From Brevibacillus brevis (lineage in GTDB: Bacteria; Bacillota; Bacilli; Brevibacillales; Brevibacillaceae), in contig NZ_CP030117.1 in assembly GCF_001039275.2 (NCBI RefSeq), forward strand, positions 1,048,001-1,112,000: a stretch of DNA of 64,000 nucleotides, in the 5' to 3' direction. How positions within the stretch are numbered: the first letter of the stretch is position 1; every line of letters starts with the position of its first letter. The translations under genes were made by a program, and so were the position numbers. Shown in pieces: positions 25,715-33,137 of this stretch. The notes beneath the pieces were generated by a model. It ran no database searches, was not told the DNA's origin, and saw only the letters and a program-made list of their open reading frames with translations.

Positions 25715-26003
25715 TAACGCGAAGAACGGGAACAGTAAGTGGACTGATCTGTTTAGAGAGCTGCGGGATGGTGCAACGCAGTCAGAGAAGCCAGTGAAGC
25801 TCGCCCGGGAGCGGCAGGACTGAACGAGATGTAGCGCTGCATCGAGCAGTAAGTTCTGACGGTTAACCTCCGTGATCGGGTTGTGCTGATCGACTAGGAT
25901 CAGTACATGAGGTGGACTTCTGGCGAGTAGCTGGGGTCAACGAGAGTGGTACCGCGATAGACAAGGTCTGTCGTCTCTTCGATAGAGACGGCAGGCCTTT
26001 TTG
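25715..26003 (+). promoter_or_regulatory. T-box leader 1 of leuA, leucine specifier
   Basis: A full T-box element: stem I starting at ACGCGAAGAACGGG, specifier CTC at 25800-25802 followed by GCCCGGGAG, the T-box core AGAGTGGTACCGCGA at 25943-25957 and a terminator (GTCGTCTC with GAGACGGC, then TTTTT) ending about 26001. CTC is a leucine codon. Confidence 0.9.
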
Positions 26004-26025
26004 ATTTTCACAACGACATAGAACA

Positions 26026-26283
26026 AACGCGAAGAACGGGAGCTAGTAAAGCAAATTTCTTGTCCAGAGAGCTGCGGGTAGGTGCGACGCAGTCAGGAAA
26101 TGCTCGAATCTCACCCGGGAGCGGCAAGGTTGAAAACATACAGTAGACCTTGACGGATCGTCCCACGTCATCGGGACAGCGAGGTGGATTCTCTTTTGAA
26201 AAAGAGGGGATCAACGAGAGTGGTACCGCGGCAGCCAAAAGCTTGTCGTCTCTTGTATATGGAGACGGCGGGCTTTTTTTATT
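26026..26283 (+). promoter_or_regulatory. T-box leader 2 of leuA, leucine specifier
   Basis: A second complete T-box starts 23 bases after the first ends and is clearly related to it (same ACGCGAAGAACGGGA opening). The specifier is CTC at 26110-26112 before ACCCGGGAG, the core CGAGAGTGGTACCGCG is at 26215-26230, and the terminator ends in seven T residues near 26280. Both units must read through for leuA to be expressed. Confidence 0.9.
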
Positions 26284-26322
26284 ACGGAAAATACGACTAA
26301 AAAAATTGAGGAGGCATTACCC

Positions 26323-27867
26323 ATGACAAAACGAATCCATATTTTTGATACGACACTGCGTGACGGAGAGCAAGCGCCAGGAGCGTCTCTTTCGCCTGAG
26401 CAAAAAATCGTGATAGCAAAGCACTTGGCAGACCTCGGCGTAGATGTCATTGAACCGGGCTTCCCAATCTCCAGCCCTGGTGACTTCATGGCGGTGCAAC
26501 GTATTTCGCAAGAGGTGCACGGCGTGGAGATTTGTGGCTTTGCTCGTGCGGTGAAAGAGGACATCGACGCTGCTGTTCGGGCTACACAAGCGGCCGAGCG
26601 TCGCAGACTCCACATGTTTCTGTCATCCTCCAGCATTCATCTGGACTTCCAACTCCGCAAGTCAAGAGAGCAGGTGATTAAGATTGCCCGCGAGATGATT
26701 GCGTACGGAAAACAGTATGTAGACCGGATTGAATTTTCCCCGATGGATGCGACACGTACTGGCGATGAGTTTTTGTTTGAGATGATCGAAGCGGCAATTG
26801 AAGAAGGGGCGACCATTATCAACATCCCCGATACAGTAGGGTACGCACTTCCAGAAGAGTATGGGGCCATGTTCACTCGTGTCATGAAAAACGTTCGTGG
26901 CAGCGACAAGGTGGAGTTCAGTGCCCACTGTCACAATGACCTGGGACTCGCGGTTGCAAACAGTTTGGCAGCGATTCGAGCGGGGGTCACTCAAGTCGAG
27001 GTAACAGTCAACGGGGTCGGTGAGCGGGCAGGGAACTGCTCCTTGGAAGAGCTGGTGATGGCAATTGAGACGCGAAAAGAAGCATTGGATGCCGAGACTG
27101 GCATCAGACCGGAGCACATTTACACCACTTCGCAAAAGGTGAGCCGTGCCATGAGCTTCCCGATTGCTTTCAACAAACCAATTGTCGGTCGCAATGCCTT
27201 TCAGCACGAAGCGGGGATTCATCAGGACGGTCTCTTAAAAGAGCGCAGCACGTACGAAATCATGGACCCGGAGAGCTTGGGGGTACCTCGCAACATGATC
27301 ATTCTCGGAAAGCACTCCGGTCGCCATGCGATCAAGCACCGCGTAAACGAATTTGGGATACAGCTGACCGATGAGCAGATGGAGACACTGTACGTCCAAT
27401 TTAAAGAACTGGCTGACAAGCAAAAAGTTGTCCAGGATCATCAGTTGCTTGAGCTGGTAGGACATACGGTGAACGCGGTACTGGAGCCATTCACACTGGT
27501 CAATGCGCAAGTGCTCACCGGCACATCCGGACATCGTATGGCTTCCTGCACGATTACGAACAATGCGACAGGAGAAGAACAAGCATACTCTGGCACCGGA
27601 GAAGGACCTGTTGAGGCATTGGTAGCGGGCATCAAGCAGGCACTGCCGTTCGACGTGGAGTTTACGGACATGGAGCTGTATTCATTGTCGTCGGGAGAGC
27701 ATGCGACAGGCGAAGCGATCGTGACGGTCAGCGCCAATGGAAGTTATTTTAAAGGAGTTGCCGAGCATCGAGATGTACTGATGGCGGTCGCGCAGGCGTT
27801 TATGGCGGCGAGCAATCAGGCGGTGCGTGATCATCAGGCCAAAGCTGTAACAGTCGGGGCCAACTAA
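26323..27867 (+). CDS. leuA: 2-isopropylmalate synthase
   Basis: A 514-residue enzyme with a TIM-barrel catalytic domain (FDTTLRDGEQAPGASL at the start, metal-binding HCHNDLGLA, GVGERAGNCSLEEL) and the C-terminal LeuA regulatory domain (about 390-505) that binds leucine. It makes the first committed step of leucine synthesis from 2-oxoisovalerate and acetyl-CoA. GAGGAGG precedes the ATG. Unusually, leuBCD and the ilv genes do not follow; a terminator and repeats come next. Control is by two tandem leucine T-boxes. Confidence 0.97.
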   Translation: MTKRIHIFDTTLRDGEQAPGASLSPEQKIVIAKHLADLGVDVIEPGFPISSPGDFMAVQRISQEVHGVEICGFARAVKEDIDAAVRATQAAERRRLHMFLSSSSIHLDFQLRKSREQVIKIAREMIAYGKQYVDRIEFSPMDATRTGDEFLFEMIEAAIEEGATIINIPDTVGYALPEEYGAMFTRVMKNVRGSDKVEFSAHCHNDLGLAVANSLAAIRAGVTQVEVTVNGVGERAGNCSLEELVMAIETRKEALDAETGIRPEHIYTTSQKVSRAMSFPIAFNKPIVGRNAFQHEAGIHQDGLLKERSTYEIMDPESLGVPRNMIILGKHSGRHAIKHRVNEFGIQLTDEQMETLYVQFKELADKQKVVQDHQLLELVGHTVNAVLEPFTLVNAQVLTGTSGHRMASCTITNNATGEEQAYSGTGEGPVEALVAGIKQALPFDVEFTDMELYSLSSGEHATGEAIVTVSANGSYFKGVAEHRDVLMAVAQAFMAASNQAVRDHQAKAVTVGAN

Positions 27868-27879
27868 GAGCCAAACATA

Positions 27880-27912
27880 AAAAGTCAGCCTGTAGATGTT
27901 TGCAGGCTGACT
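27880..27912 (-). terminator. Hairpin between leuA and the TSUP gene
   Basis: GTCAGCCTG (27884-27892) pairs with CAGGCTGAC (27903-27911). On the minus strand the stem is followed by TTTTTATG, so it ends leftward transcripts from the TSUP gene through the repeat block; on the plus strand no T-run follows. Confidence 0.7.
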
Positions 27913-27928
27913 CATCACGTGCTTATGG

Positions 27929-28423
27929 CTGTAGTGGGGAGAAGAATATTTCCAGTCTAGGCTCCAGGCTCCGTCCTGCTGGGGGATAAGACTGCCCGCT
28001 CCGAAGGGATTCGCGGGGAAACGCAAAAGTGGTAGCCGCTCCGTCGTATGGGCACGGTTGCGTTTCTTTTGCCCGCGAATCCCTTCTCCGCTCGGTAGGA
28101 CTCCACAAGTCGCTACGTCTGGAAATATTCTTCTCTAGCGTTGCTGATGACATTCTTTCGTTCTTTTAAAGTCTTTAAAACCCGTTCAAGAACGGGACAG
28201 CTTGTAGAGGAAACAGGAGAAATAAGCGAAGATCTTAGGGACGCCGACCGAGACGGAATGCAAAAAGCGAAACACGGTCTTAAGCGTCCACCTCTGAAAT
28301 TACTTCGGTGAATGGACTACTTTGGACGCGGTTTCGCTTTTTGCATGGAGTCGTGCAGAGAGTCCCACAGGGGGTGGCCCTAGAATCTGAGCGTTTTCTC
28401 CTGTTTCCTCCCCACCACTACAG
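27929..28423. repeat. Block of two long nested inverted repeats
   Basis: Outer arms CTGTAGTGG (27929-27937) and CCACTACAG (28415-28423) enclose two large hairpins. The first has arms 27940-27955/28119-28134 (AGAAGAATATTTCCAG and complement) with inner arms 28003-28017/28072-28086 (GAAGGGATTCGCGGG and complement). The second has arms 28207-28222/28395-28410 (GAGGAAACAGGAGAAA and complement) with inner arms 28258-28273/28331-28346 (ATGCAAAAAGCGAAAC and complement). A small hairpin CCCGTT/AACGGG sits between (28181-28196). No coding frame of interest. Probably structured intergenic elements in the 3' region of the TSUP transcript. Confidence 0.8.
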
Positions 28424-28446
28424 TAACGTACAAGAAGTTCTTTAAA

Positions 28447-29217
28447 CTAAGCTGTAAAAATCAACTCATACACCATCTTCACGATCAAGGTAATGGATAC
28501 GACCAAGAACAACGGACGGACATAACGTACTCCCGTTTTGATGGCCATTTTGGCACCAAGGTTAGCGCCCAAAAGCATCGCGATCCCCATGATGAGACCA
28601 GTCATGAAAACGACCTTGCCTTCCATTGTGAAGACAAAAAGCGCAGAAATGTTACTGGCCAGATTCAAAATTCGGCCATTGCCGGCTGCAATCACAAAAT
28701 CATAGCCAAACAACAGCACCATCAGAAAAACAAAGAACGAACCGGTTCCAGGCCCGAAAAATCCATCGTAAAAGCCGATTAAAAAGGTAAAAGGAATCCC
28801 GATGCCGAGCGTAAATTTGGTCAGCCCTTTGTAATTGGAATCTTGACCAAAACGTTTGTTGAAAAGGGTGTAAACGAAAATGAGTGCCATCATGATAACG
28901 ACAAGGATCTTCAAAAACTCCTGAGGAACGAACAGTACTGTTTTCGCTCCGAAATAAGCGCCGATCAGCGAGACGGGAAATAAGATCAGCATGAGCTTCT
29001 TGTCAAATTTACCGCTCTTGATAAAGGTGTAGGAGCTGGTGGCAGATGAAATTGTGCCAGCCAATTTGTTCGTACCAAGAGCAAGGTACGGTGGCATTCC
29101 TAGACCAAGCAGGGCGGGGAGGGAGATGAGTCCGCCTCCACCAACAGTACTGTCAATGAATGCTGCAACGAATCCAAAGACGGCGAGAAGTACGATCGTT
29201 GATAAGTCCATTTCCAC
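28447..29217 (-). CDS. TSUP (TauE/SafE) family permease
   Basis: A 256-residue membrane protein with about eight helices and the TauE/SafE signature GGGGLISLPALLGLGMPPYLALGTNKLAGT near residues 26-55, repeated in weaker form in the second half (GFYDGFFGPGTGSF). These proteins export sulfite, sulfoacetate or related small anions. No sulfur gene is adjacent to narrow the substrate. It begins divergently from sodA about 190 bases away. Confidence 0.88.
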   Translation of the reverse strand: MEMDLSTIVLLAVFGFVAAFIDSTVGGGGLISLPALLGLGMPPYLALGTNKLAGTISSATSSYTFIKSGKFDKKLMLILFPVSLIGAYFGAKTVLFVPQEFLKILVVIMMALIFVYTLFNKRFGQDSNYKGLTKFTLGIGIPFTFLIGFYDGFFGPGTGSFFVFLMVLLFGYDFVIAAGNGRILNLASNISALFVFTMEGKVVFMTGLIMGIAMLLGANLGAKMAIKTGVRYVRPLFLVVSITLIVKMVYELIFTA

Positions 29218-29335
29218 TAGATATCACCTGATTCTCTTCGTTTGTAATAATCCAAGTCTAGCACGCTCTGTTTTGTTTTCAAGATAGAAATCTTTGAAAT
29301 AATAAATAGATTAATATACTTTGCATACCGATTTG

Positions 29336-29364
29336 TTGAAAAACTGTTTGGGTTACAGTATAAT
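29336..29364 (+). promoter_or_regulatory. Sigma-A promoter of sodA
   Basis: TTGAAA (29336-29341), exactly 17 bases, and a perfect TATAAT (29359-29364), 45 bases before the sodA start. Predicts strong constitutive vegetative expression. Confidence 0.85.
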
Positions 29365-29408
29365 GAAGTCGTAAGCTTGACCTACATAATTTGAGGAGGA
29401 ATGTTACA

Positions 29409-30017
29409 ATGGCACATCAACTTCCTGCATTGCCTTATGCACACAACGCTTTGGAACCACATATCGACGCGCAAACCATGGAGATCCACCACGGACGCCA
29501 CCATGCTACTTATGTTAACAACCTGAATGCAGCTCTGGAAGCACACGCTGACCTGCAAGGTAAAAGCATTGAAGAGCTGATCAGCAATCTGGATGCTCTG
29601 CCTGAGTCCATCCGCACTGCTGTTCGCAACAACGGTGGAGGCCACGCTAACCACACACTGTTCTGGGAAATCATGAGCCCGAATGGCGGCGGCGCACCAA
29701 CTGGTGAACTGGCTGACGCAATCAACGCGGCTTTCGGAAGCTTTGACAACTTCAAAGCTGAATTCGCAAAAGCAGCTACTACTCGTTTCGGTTCCGGATG
29801 GGCTTGGCTGACTGCAGAAGGCGGAAAAGTAGCAATCAGCTCTACTCCTAACCAAGACAGCCCAATCATGGAAGGTAAAACACCTATCCTTGGTCTGGAC
29901 GTTTGGGAGCATGCTTACTACCTGAACTACCAAAACAAACGCCCTGACTACATCGGCGCGTTCTGGAACGTTGTAAACTGGGATGAAGTTAGCAAACGTT
30001 TCGCAGCAGCGAAGTAA
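29409..30017 (+). CDS. sodA: Superoxide dismutase (Mn)
   Basis: A 202-residue SOD of the Fe/Mn family. Metal ligands are His27 (MEIHHGRHH), His82 (ANHTLFW), Asp164 and His168 ([10 protein letters not shown]). The GlyGly-containing [10 protein letters not shown] and the WAWL motif support the manganese form. It removes superoxide in the cytoplasm. The ATG at 29409 follows GAGGAGG; the frame extends to 29391 without a site. The codon use is strongly biased (many CTG, GCT, AAC), as expected for a highly expressed gene. Confidence 0.97.
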   Translation: MAHQLPALPYAHNALEPHIDAQTMEIHHGRHHATYVNNLNAALEAHADLQGKSIEELISNLDALPESIRTAVRNNGGGHANHTLFWEIMSPNGGGAPTGELADAINAAFGSFDNFKAEFAKAATTRFGSGWAWLTAEGGKVAISSTPNQDSPIMEGKTPILGLDVWEHAYYLNYQNKRPDYIGAFWNVVNWDEVSKRFAAAK

Positions 30018-30035
30018 TTGTAACTTTACCTGTCA

Positions 30036-30073
30036 AAAGGCTTGTCGTTCTTTAGGAGCGGCAAGCCTTTTTT
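30036..30073 (+). terminator. Terminator after sodA
   Basis: AAGGCTTG and CAAGCCTT pair around an inner CGTTC/GAGCG stem, then six T residues. Confidence 0.9.
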
Positions 30074-30110
30074 GTTCAAAGGAAAGAAACGGCATCGATT
30101 CTGGATACAC

Positions 30111-30139
30111 TTGTAACTGTGATGATTATGAGATATAAT
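30111..30139 (+). promoter_or_regulatory. Sigma-A promoter of the dioxygenase/sigma operon
   Basis: TTGTAA (30111-30116), 17 bases, TATAAT (30134-30139), 50 bases before the dioxygenase start. Confidence 0.75.
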
Positions 30140-30140
30140 A

Positions 30141-30156
30141 CTTACTAAAAGTAACT
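30141..30156. promoter_or_regulatory. Dyad overlapping the start of transcription
   Basis: CTTACTAAAAGTAACT contains the perfect inverted repeat TTACT-AAA-AGTAA directly after the -10 box. Such TTACT/AGTAA dyads are typical of operators of HxlR-family redox repressors; binding here would block initiation. No hxlR gene is in the window. Confidence 0.5.
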
Positions 30157-30189
30157 AAGTTTAGAAAGTATAGAGGAGAGTGTACGCAT

Positions 30190-30984
30190 ATGATGCCGTC
30201 TTTTTTCATTGCACATGGTGCCCCGTTACTTGCCATAGAAAACAATGCCTATACAGATGCACTGAACCAATTGCCTAGCATGCTCCCGCGCAAGCCACGT
30301 GCTATCGTCATATTTTCCGCACACTGGGAAGCACATGATCAAATGGTGGGAACCATGGACACCTTTCCGACCATTCACGATTTTGGCGGTTTCCCGCAAG
30401 CGTTATACGAAATCGAGTATCCGGCAAAAGGAGATCGTGAAGTAGCGGATGAGACAATCCGACTTCTTCAGGAAGCTGGTATTCCTGTCGCTTTGAACAC
30501 GACAAGAGGCTTGGACCATGGCCACTGGGTTGTTTTGCGCCATATTTATCCGGATGCAGATATTCCTGTTGTTGCCTTATCGGTTAATCCAAACCTGACT
30601 GTAAAGGAGCAATATCAGATCGGCAAAGCACTCAGTCCGCTCCGCGAAAAAGACATTCTAATCCTCGGCAGTGGCGGAACCGTCCATAACTTTTCCTATA
30701 TGAACCTGAGAGAGTCTGATAGTGAGACTTTTGAGTGGGCGGAACAATTCGAAGACTGGCTGCAAAAAACATTGACTGACTGGAATGTCGAGGATCTCGC
30801 CAACTATCGCGAGGTTGCTCCACATGCCGAAAAAGCTGTTCCCGCGTATGGAACTGAGCATTTTGTTCCGCTTGTGTACGTCATGGGAGCTGCCGATGAT
30901 GAACGTACAGCGAAGCGTCTGCATATGAGCATCCGCTACGGAAGTCTCAGTCACACCCTTTGGCAGTTTGGTGATACGAAATAA
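30190..30984 (+). CDS. Class III extradiol ring-cleavage dioxygenase (DODA-like)
   Basis: A 264-residue LigB-superfamily enzyme like DOPA 4,5-dioxygenase and YgiD. Predicted zinc/iron ligands are His9 (IAHGAPL), the histidine in SAHWE, His in LDHGHWV, and the histidine of YGTEHFVPL near 220. The fold cleaves catechol-type rings; the natural substrate in Bacilli is unknown. It overlaps the next gene by one base (TAATG), so sigma factor and dioxygenase are co-translated. A redox-type dyad covers the promoter. Confidence 0.9.
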   Translation: MMPSFFIAHGAPLLAIENNAYTDALNQLPSMLPRKPRAIVIFSAHWEAHDQMVGTMDTFPTIHDFGGFPQALYEIEYPAKGDREVADETIRLLQEAGIPVALNTTRGLDHGHWVVLRHIYPDADIPVVALSVNPNLTVKEQYQIGKALSPLREKDILILGSGGTVHNFSYMNLRESDSETFEWAEQFEDWLQKTLTDWNVEDLANYREVAPHAEKAVPAYGTEHFVPLVYVMGAADDERTAKRLHMSIRYGSLSHTLWQFGDTK

Positions 30985-31874
30985 TGACCGTGCACATGGA
31001 GGATGTTTATCGGGAGTATAAATCATTATTGTTTTCCCTTGCGTACCGGATGACTGGTTCGGTAACGGAAGCGGAGGACATTGTTCAGGATACTTTTCTT
31101 GCATTGGCAGGTACCGACATCCAAGACATTCACCATGTAAAAAGCTATCTGTGCAAAGCTGTGACCAATCGCTGTCTGGACTTATTAAAATCAGCCCGTT
31201 GGAAGCGGGAGCAGTATGTAGGGGAATGGTTGCCGGAGCCGATGCTGGACGCTTCAGAAACCAATGATCCCCTGCAAACGGTGATTTCCGAAGAAGCAGT
31301 CTCGTATGGCTTGCTTGTTCTATTGGAGAATCTACCGTCGATGCTACGGGCCGTTTTTGTGCTCCGAACGGTACTCGACTACGAATACAGCGAAATTGCC
31401 GCGATGCTCGAAATGACCGAAGTAAATTGCCGGAAGAAGTTTAGTCTTGCGAGAAAAAAGCTTGCTGAAGCAGGATATCAGGCGATCGTCCCTCAGCCGA
31501 ATCGGACTTCGGGCTTGGTAGAACAGCTAATGCAGGCCATCTCCAAGTCAGATGCGAAGTCGTTGATCGGCCTTTTGACAAAAGATGCTGTGTTTGTCAG
31601 CGATGGTGGCGGGAAAGTCCGTGCGGCTATTCATCCCATTTTCTCAGACGAGCGGATTACTGCCTTCTGGATGGGGGTATGGCCGAAGTGGGCTTCTCAT
31701 GCTACCATGCAGATTCGCTCGATGAATGGCCAAGATGGAATCGCCGTCTACTCCGAAGGTCAGTTGAAAATGATCATCCAGATCACAATGAATGAAGAAG
31801 AAGATCGCATTGCACGCTTGTACATGATGGTCAATCCAGATAAGCTTGCCCATTTGCAAAAAGAAAATGAATGA
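30984..31874 (+). CDS. ECF41-type RNA polymerase sigma factor
   Basis: A 296-residue sigma factor: sigma-2 region (SLAYRMTGSVTEAEDIVQDTFL), sigma-4 region (LPSMLRAVFVLRTVLDYEYSEIAAMLEMTEVNCRKKFSLARKKL), then a SnoaL-like C-terminal domain of about 110 residues with the DGGGK motif. This fused extension is the hallmark of ECF41 (SigJ-like) factors, which act without an anti-sigma factor and use the extension for self-control. It is co-translated with the dioxygenase gene upstream, and its probable target gene follows. Confidence 0.92.
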   Translation: MTVHMEDVYREYKSLLFSLAYRMTGSVTEAEDIVQDTFLALAGTDIQDIHHVKSYLCKAVTNRCLDLLKSARWKREQYVGEWLPEPMLDASETNDPLQTVISEEAVSYGLLVLLENLPSMLRAVFVLRTVLDYEYSEIAAMLEMTEVNCRKKFSLARKKLAEAGYQAIVPQPNRTSGLVEQLMQAISKSDAKSLIGLLTKDAVFVSDGGGKVRAAIHPIFSDERITAFWMGVWPKWASHATMQIRSMNGQDGIAVYSEGQLKMIIQITMNEEEDRIARLYMMVNPDKLAHLQKENE

Positions 31875-31876
31875 TT

Positions 31877-31903
31877 CGTCACAAGAAAGACGCTTCACTC
31901 GTC
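31877..31903 (+). promoter_or_regulatory. ECF41-type promoter of the carboxymuconolactone decarboxylase gene
   Basis: CGTCACA (31877-31883), 16 bases, CGTC (31900-31903) matches the reported ECF41 promoter TGTCACA-N16-CGTC in all but one base. It begins just after the sigma gene stop and lies about 40 bases upstream of its partner gene. Confidence 0.8.
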
Positions 31904-31943
31904 TTTGAGGTTGAAAGCAAATTCGAGTGGAGAGGACAGATGA

Positions 31944-32393
31944 ATGATGCAAGCTAGACTCAATCATCGTGCAGCAAATCCCGAGGCGTATCAAACCATG
32001 CTCAAGCTAGAAGGTTTCGTGAATGGGAGCGGCTTGGACAAAAAACTAATTGAGCTGATCAAAATTCGTGCTTCCCAAATCAACGGCTGCGCTTTTTGCA
32101 TGGATAGGCATACCCAGGATGCGCGCAAGCTCGGTGAAACAGAGCAACGCATTTATTTGCTCAGTGTATGGAGAGAATCCGCGGTTTACACAGAGGCAGA
32201 GCGCGCTGTCCTTGCTCTGACAGAAGCGGTCACGGTCATTACGGCAAACGGTGTTTCTGAAGAGCTCTACCAGCAGGTTCGCGAGCATTTTGACGAGAAC
32301 CAGTACGTTGCCTTGATTATGGCAATCAATACAATCAACTGCTTGAACCGAATCGCGATTTCCACAGGAATGAGTGCTCCGTATAATAAGTAA
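31944..32393 (+). CDS. Carboxymuconolactone decarboxylase/AhpD-like protein
   Basis: A 149-residue all-helical protein with the CMD/AhpD redox site INGCAFCMDRHTQDA near residues 48-62, including the CxxC pair and the following His. Members act as peroxidase partners or alkylhydroperoxidases. Genes of this family are the usual target of ECF41 sigma factors, and the promoter just upstream matches. ATG 31944 or 31947 both follow a GAGAGG site. It ends at a bidirectional terminator. Confidence 0.9.
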   Translation: MMQARLNHRAANPEAYQTMLKLEGFVNGSGLDKKLIELIKIRASQINGCAFCMDRHTQDARKLGETEQRIYLLSVWRESAVYTEAERAVLALTEAVTVITANGVSEELYQQVREHFDENQYVALIMAINTINCLNRIAISTGMSAPYNK

Positions 32394-32404
32394 AGATCAG
32401 TCAA

Positions 32405-32445
32405 GCAAAAGACACGCCTCTTATGAAAAGGAGCGTGTCTTTTTG
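32405..32445. terminator. Bidirectional terminator
   Basis: AAAAGACACGC and GCGTGTCTTTTT with an inner CTC/GAG helix form a stem with A and T runs on both sides, serving the convergent CMD and PNP-oxidase-like genes. Confidence 0.8.
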
Positions 32446-32450
32446 CGTTG

Positions 32451-32996
32451 CTATACATCCATCTCGACTTTTCTGCCTGGATAGAACTGGTTCTCTTCGG
32501 AAAGAGGATTGCCTTTGGCGGTCAGCGCAGTAGGCGTAATCCGGAAAATGGCGGTTGTACTGCCCATCGAAGAACGATACTTGATGACATGCTGCAAAGG
32601 CAACGGTTCAGAATAGTAGCCGGGGACGTACTTGTCGATCATGGATTGCATCGCATCGCGCATCTCCTCAGGTTCAGAAACACGCTCAATGGTCCCTGCG
32701 ATAAACACACTCATGTAAGCCGTATCGATATGGGCAGGCACAGGTGAGGCGACTGTGCCGTACTCCTCACAAACACTGAAGCATACGCGGTTGTTGCCAT
32801 TGATCATTTCGATTTTTCTGCCAGAATCCGCGCCGTGAAAATAAATGCAGCCGTTCCACCAAGCAAAATTCAAAGGCAGGATGTACGGCTCGATTTCATT
32901 GGACAAGCCGAGATGGCCGACCTTTGCCACTTGCAAAAACTGGTCAATTTGCTGCTGATCAGTAATGGTACGTTTGGAATAACGAATTGGTATCAT
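32451..32996 (-). CDS. Pyridoxamine 5'-phosphate oxidase family (FMN-binding) protein
   Basis: A 181-residue split-barrel flavoprotein beginning MIPIRYSKRTITD, of the NimA-like branch of the PNPOx superfamily (GHLGLSNEIEPYILPLNFAW, then IYFHGADSGRKIEMI). These reduce or bind small oxidised compounds such as nitroimidazoles, or serve in redox homeostasis; the true substrate is unknown. It is a single gene on the minus strand. A GGGGGACTCG region provides the ribosome site. Confidence 0.88.
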   Translation of the reverse strand: MIPIRYSKRTITDQQQIDQFLQVAKVGHLGLSNEIEPYILPLNFAWWNGCIYFHGADSGRKIEMINGNNRVCFSVCEEYGTVASPVPAHIDTAYMSVFIAGTIERVSEPEEMRDAMQSMIDKYVPGYYSEPLPLQHVIKYRSSMGSTTAIFRITPTALTAKGNPLSEENQFYPGRKVEMDV

Positions 32997-33095
32997 GTCG
33001 AGTCCCCCAGTCTGTCGTTGTTATTTTGATCGTAATGGGTAATTGACTAGGAGAACAGGTGCAATTTCGGTAAAAATGAACGGGTCAGATGACGA

Positions 33096-33126
33096 AAAAT
33101 AACCGCCCTCTACTGGCAAGGGCGGC
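33096..33126 (-). terminator. Terminator of the yfhP-like gene
   Basis: CCGCCCT and AGGGCGG pair around a nine-base loop; on the minus strand TTATTTTTCG follows. Confidence 0.8.
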
Positions 33127-33137
33127 AGTCTCGTCGA

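Noticed and set aside
26008-26238. Minus-strand frame over the second T-box
   Set aside because: It arises from the GC-rich structured leader and overlaps the terminator and T-box core; not a gene.
28181-28196. CCCGTTCAAGAACGGG as an independent terminator or CRISPR-like repeat
   Set aside because: It has no T-run, occurs once, and is explained as the joint between the two large hairpins.
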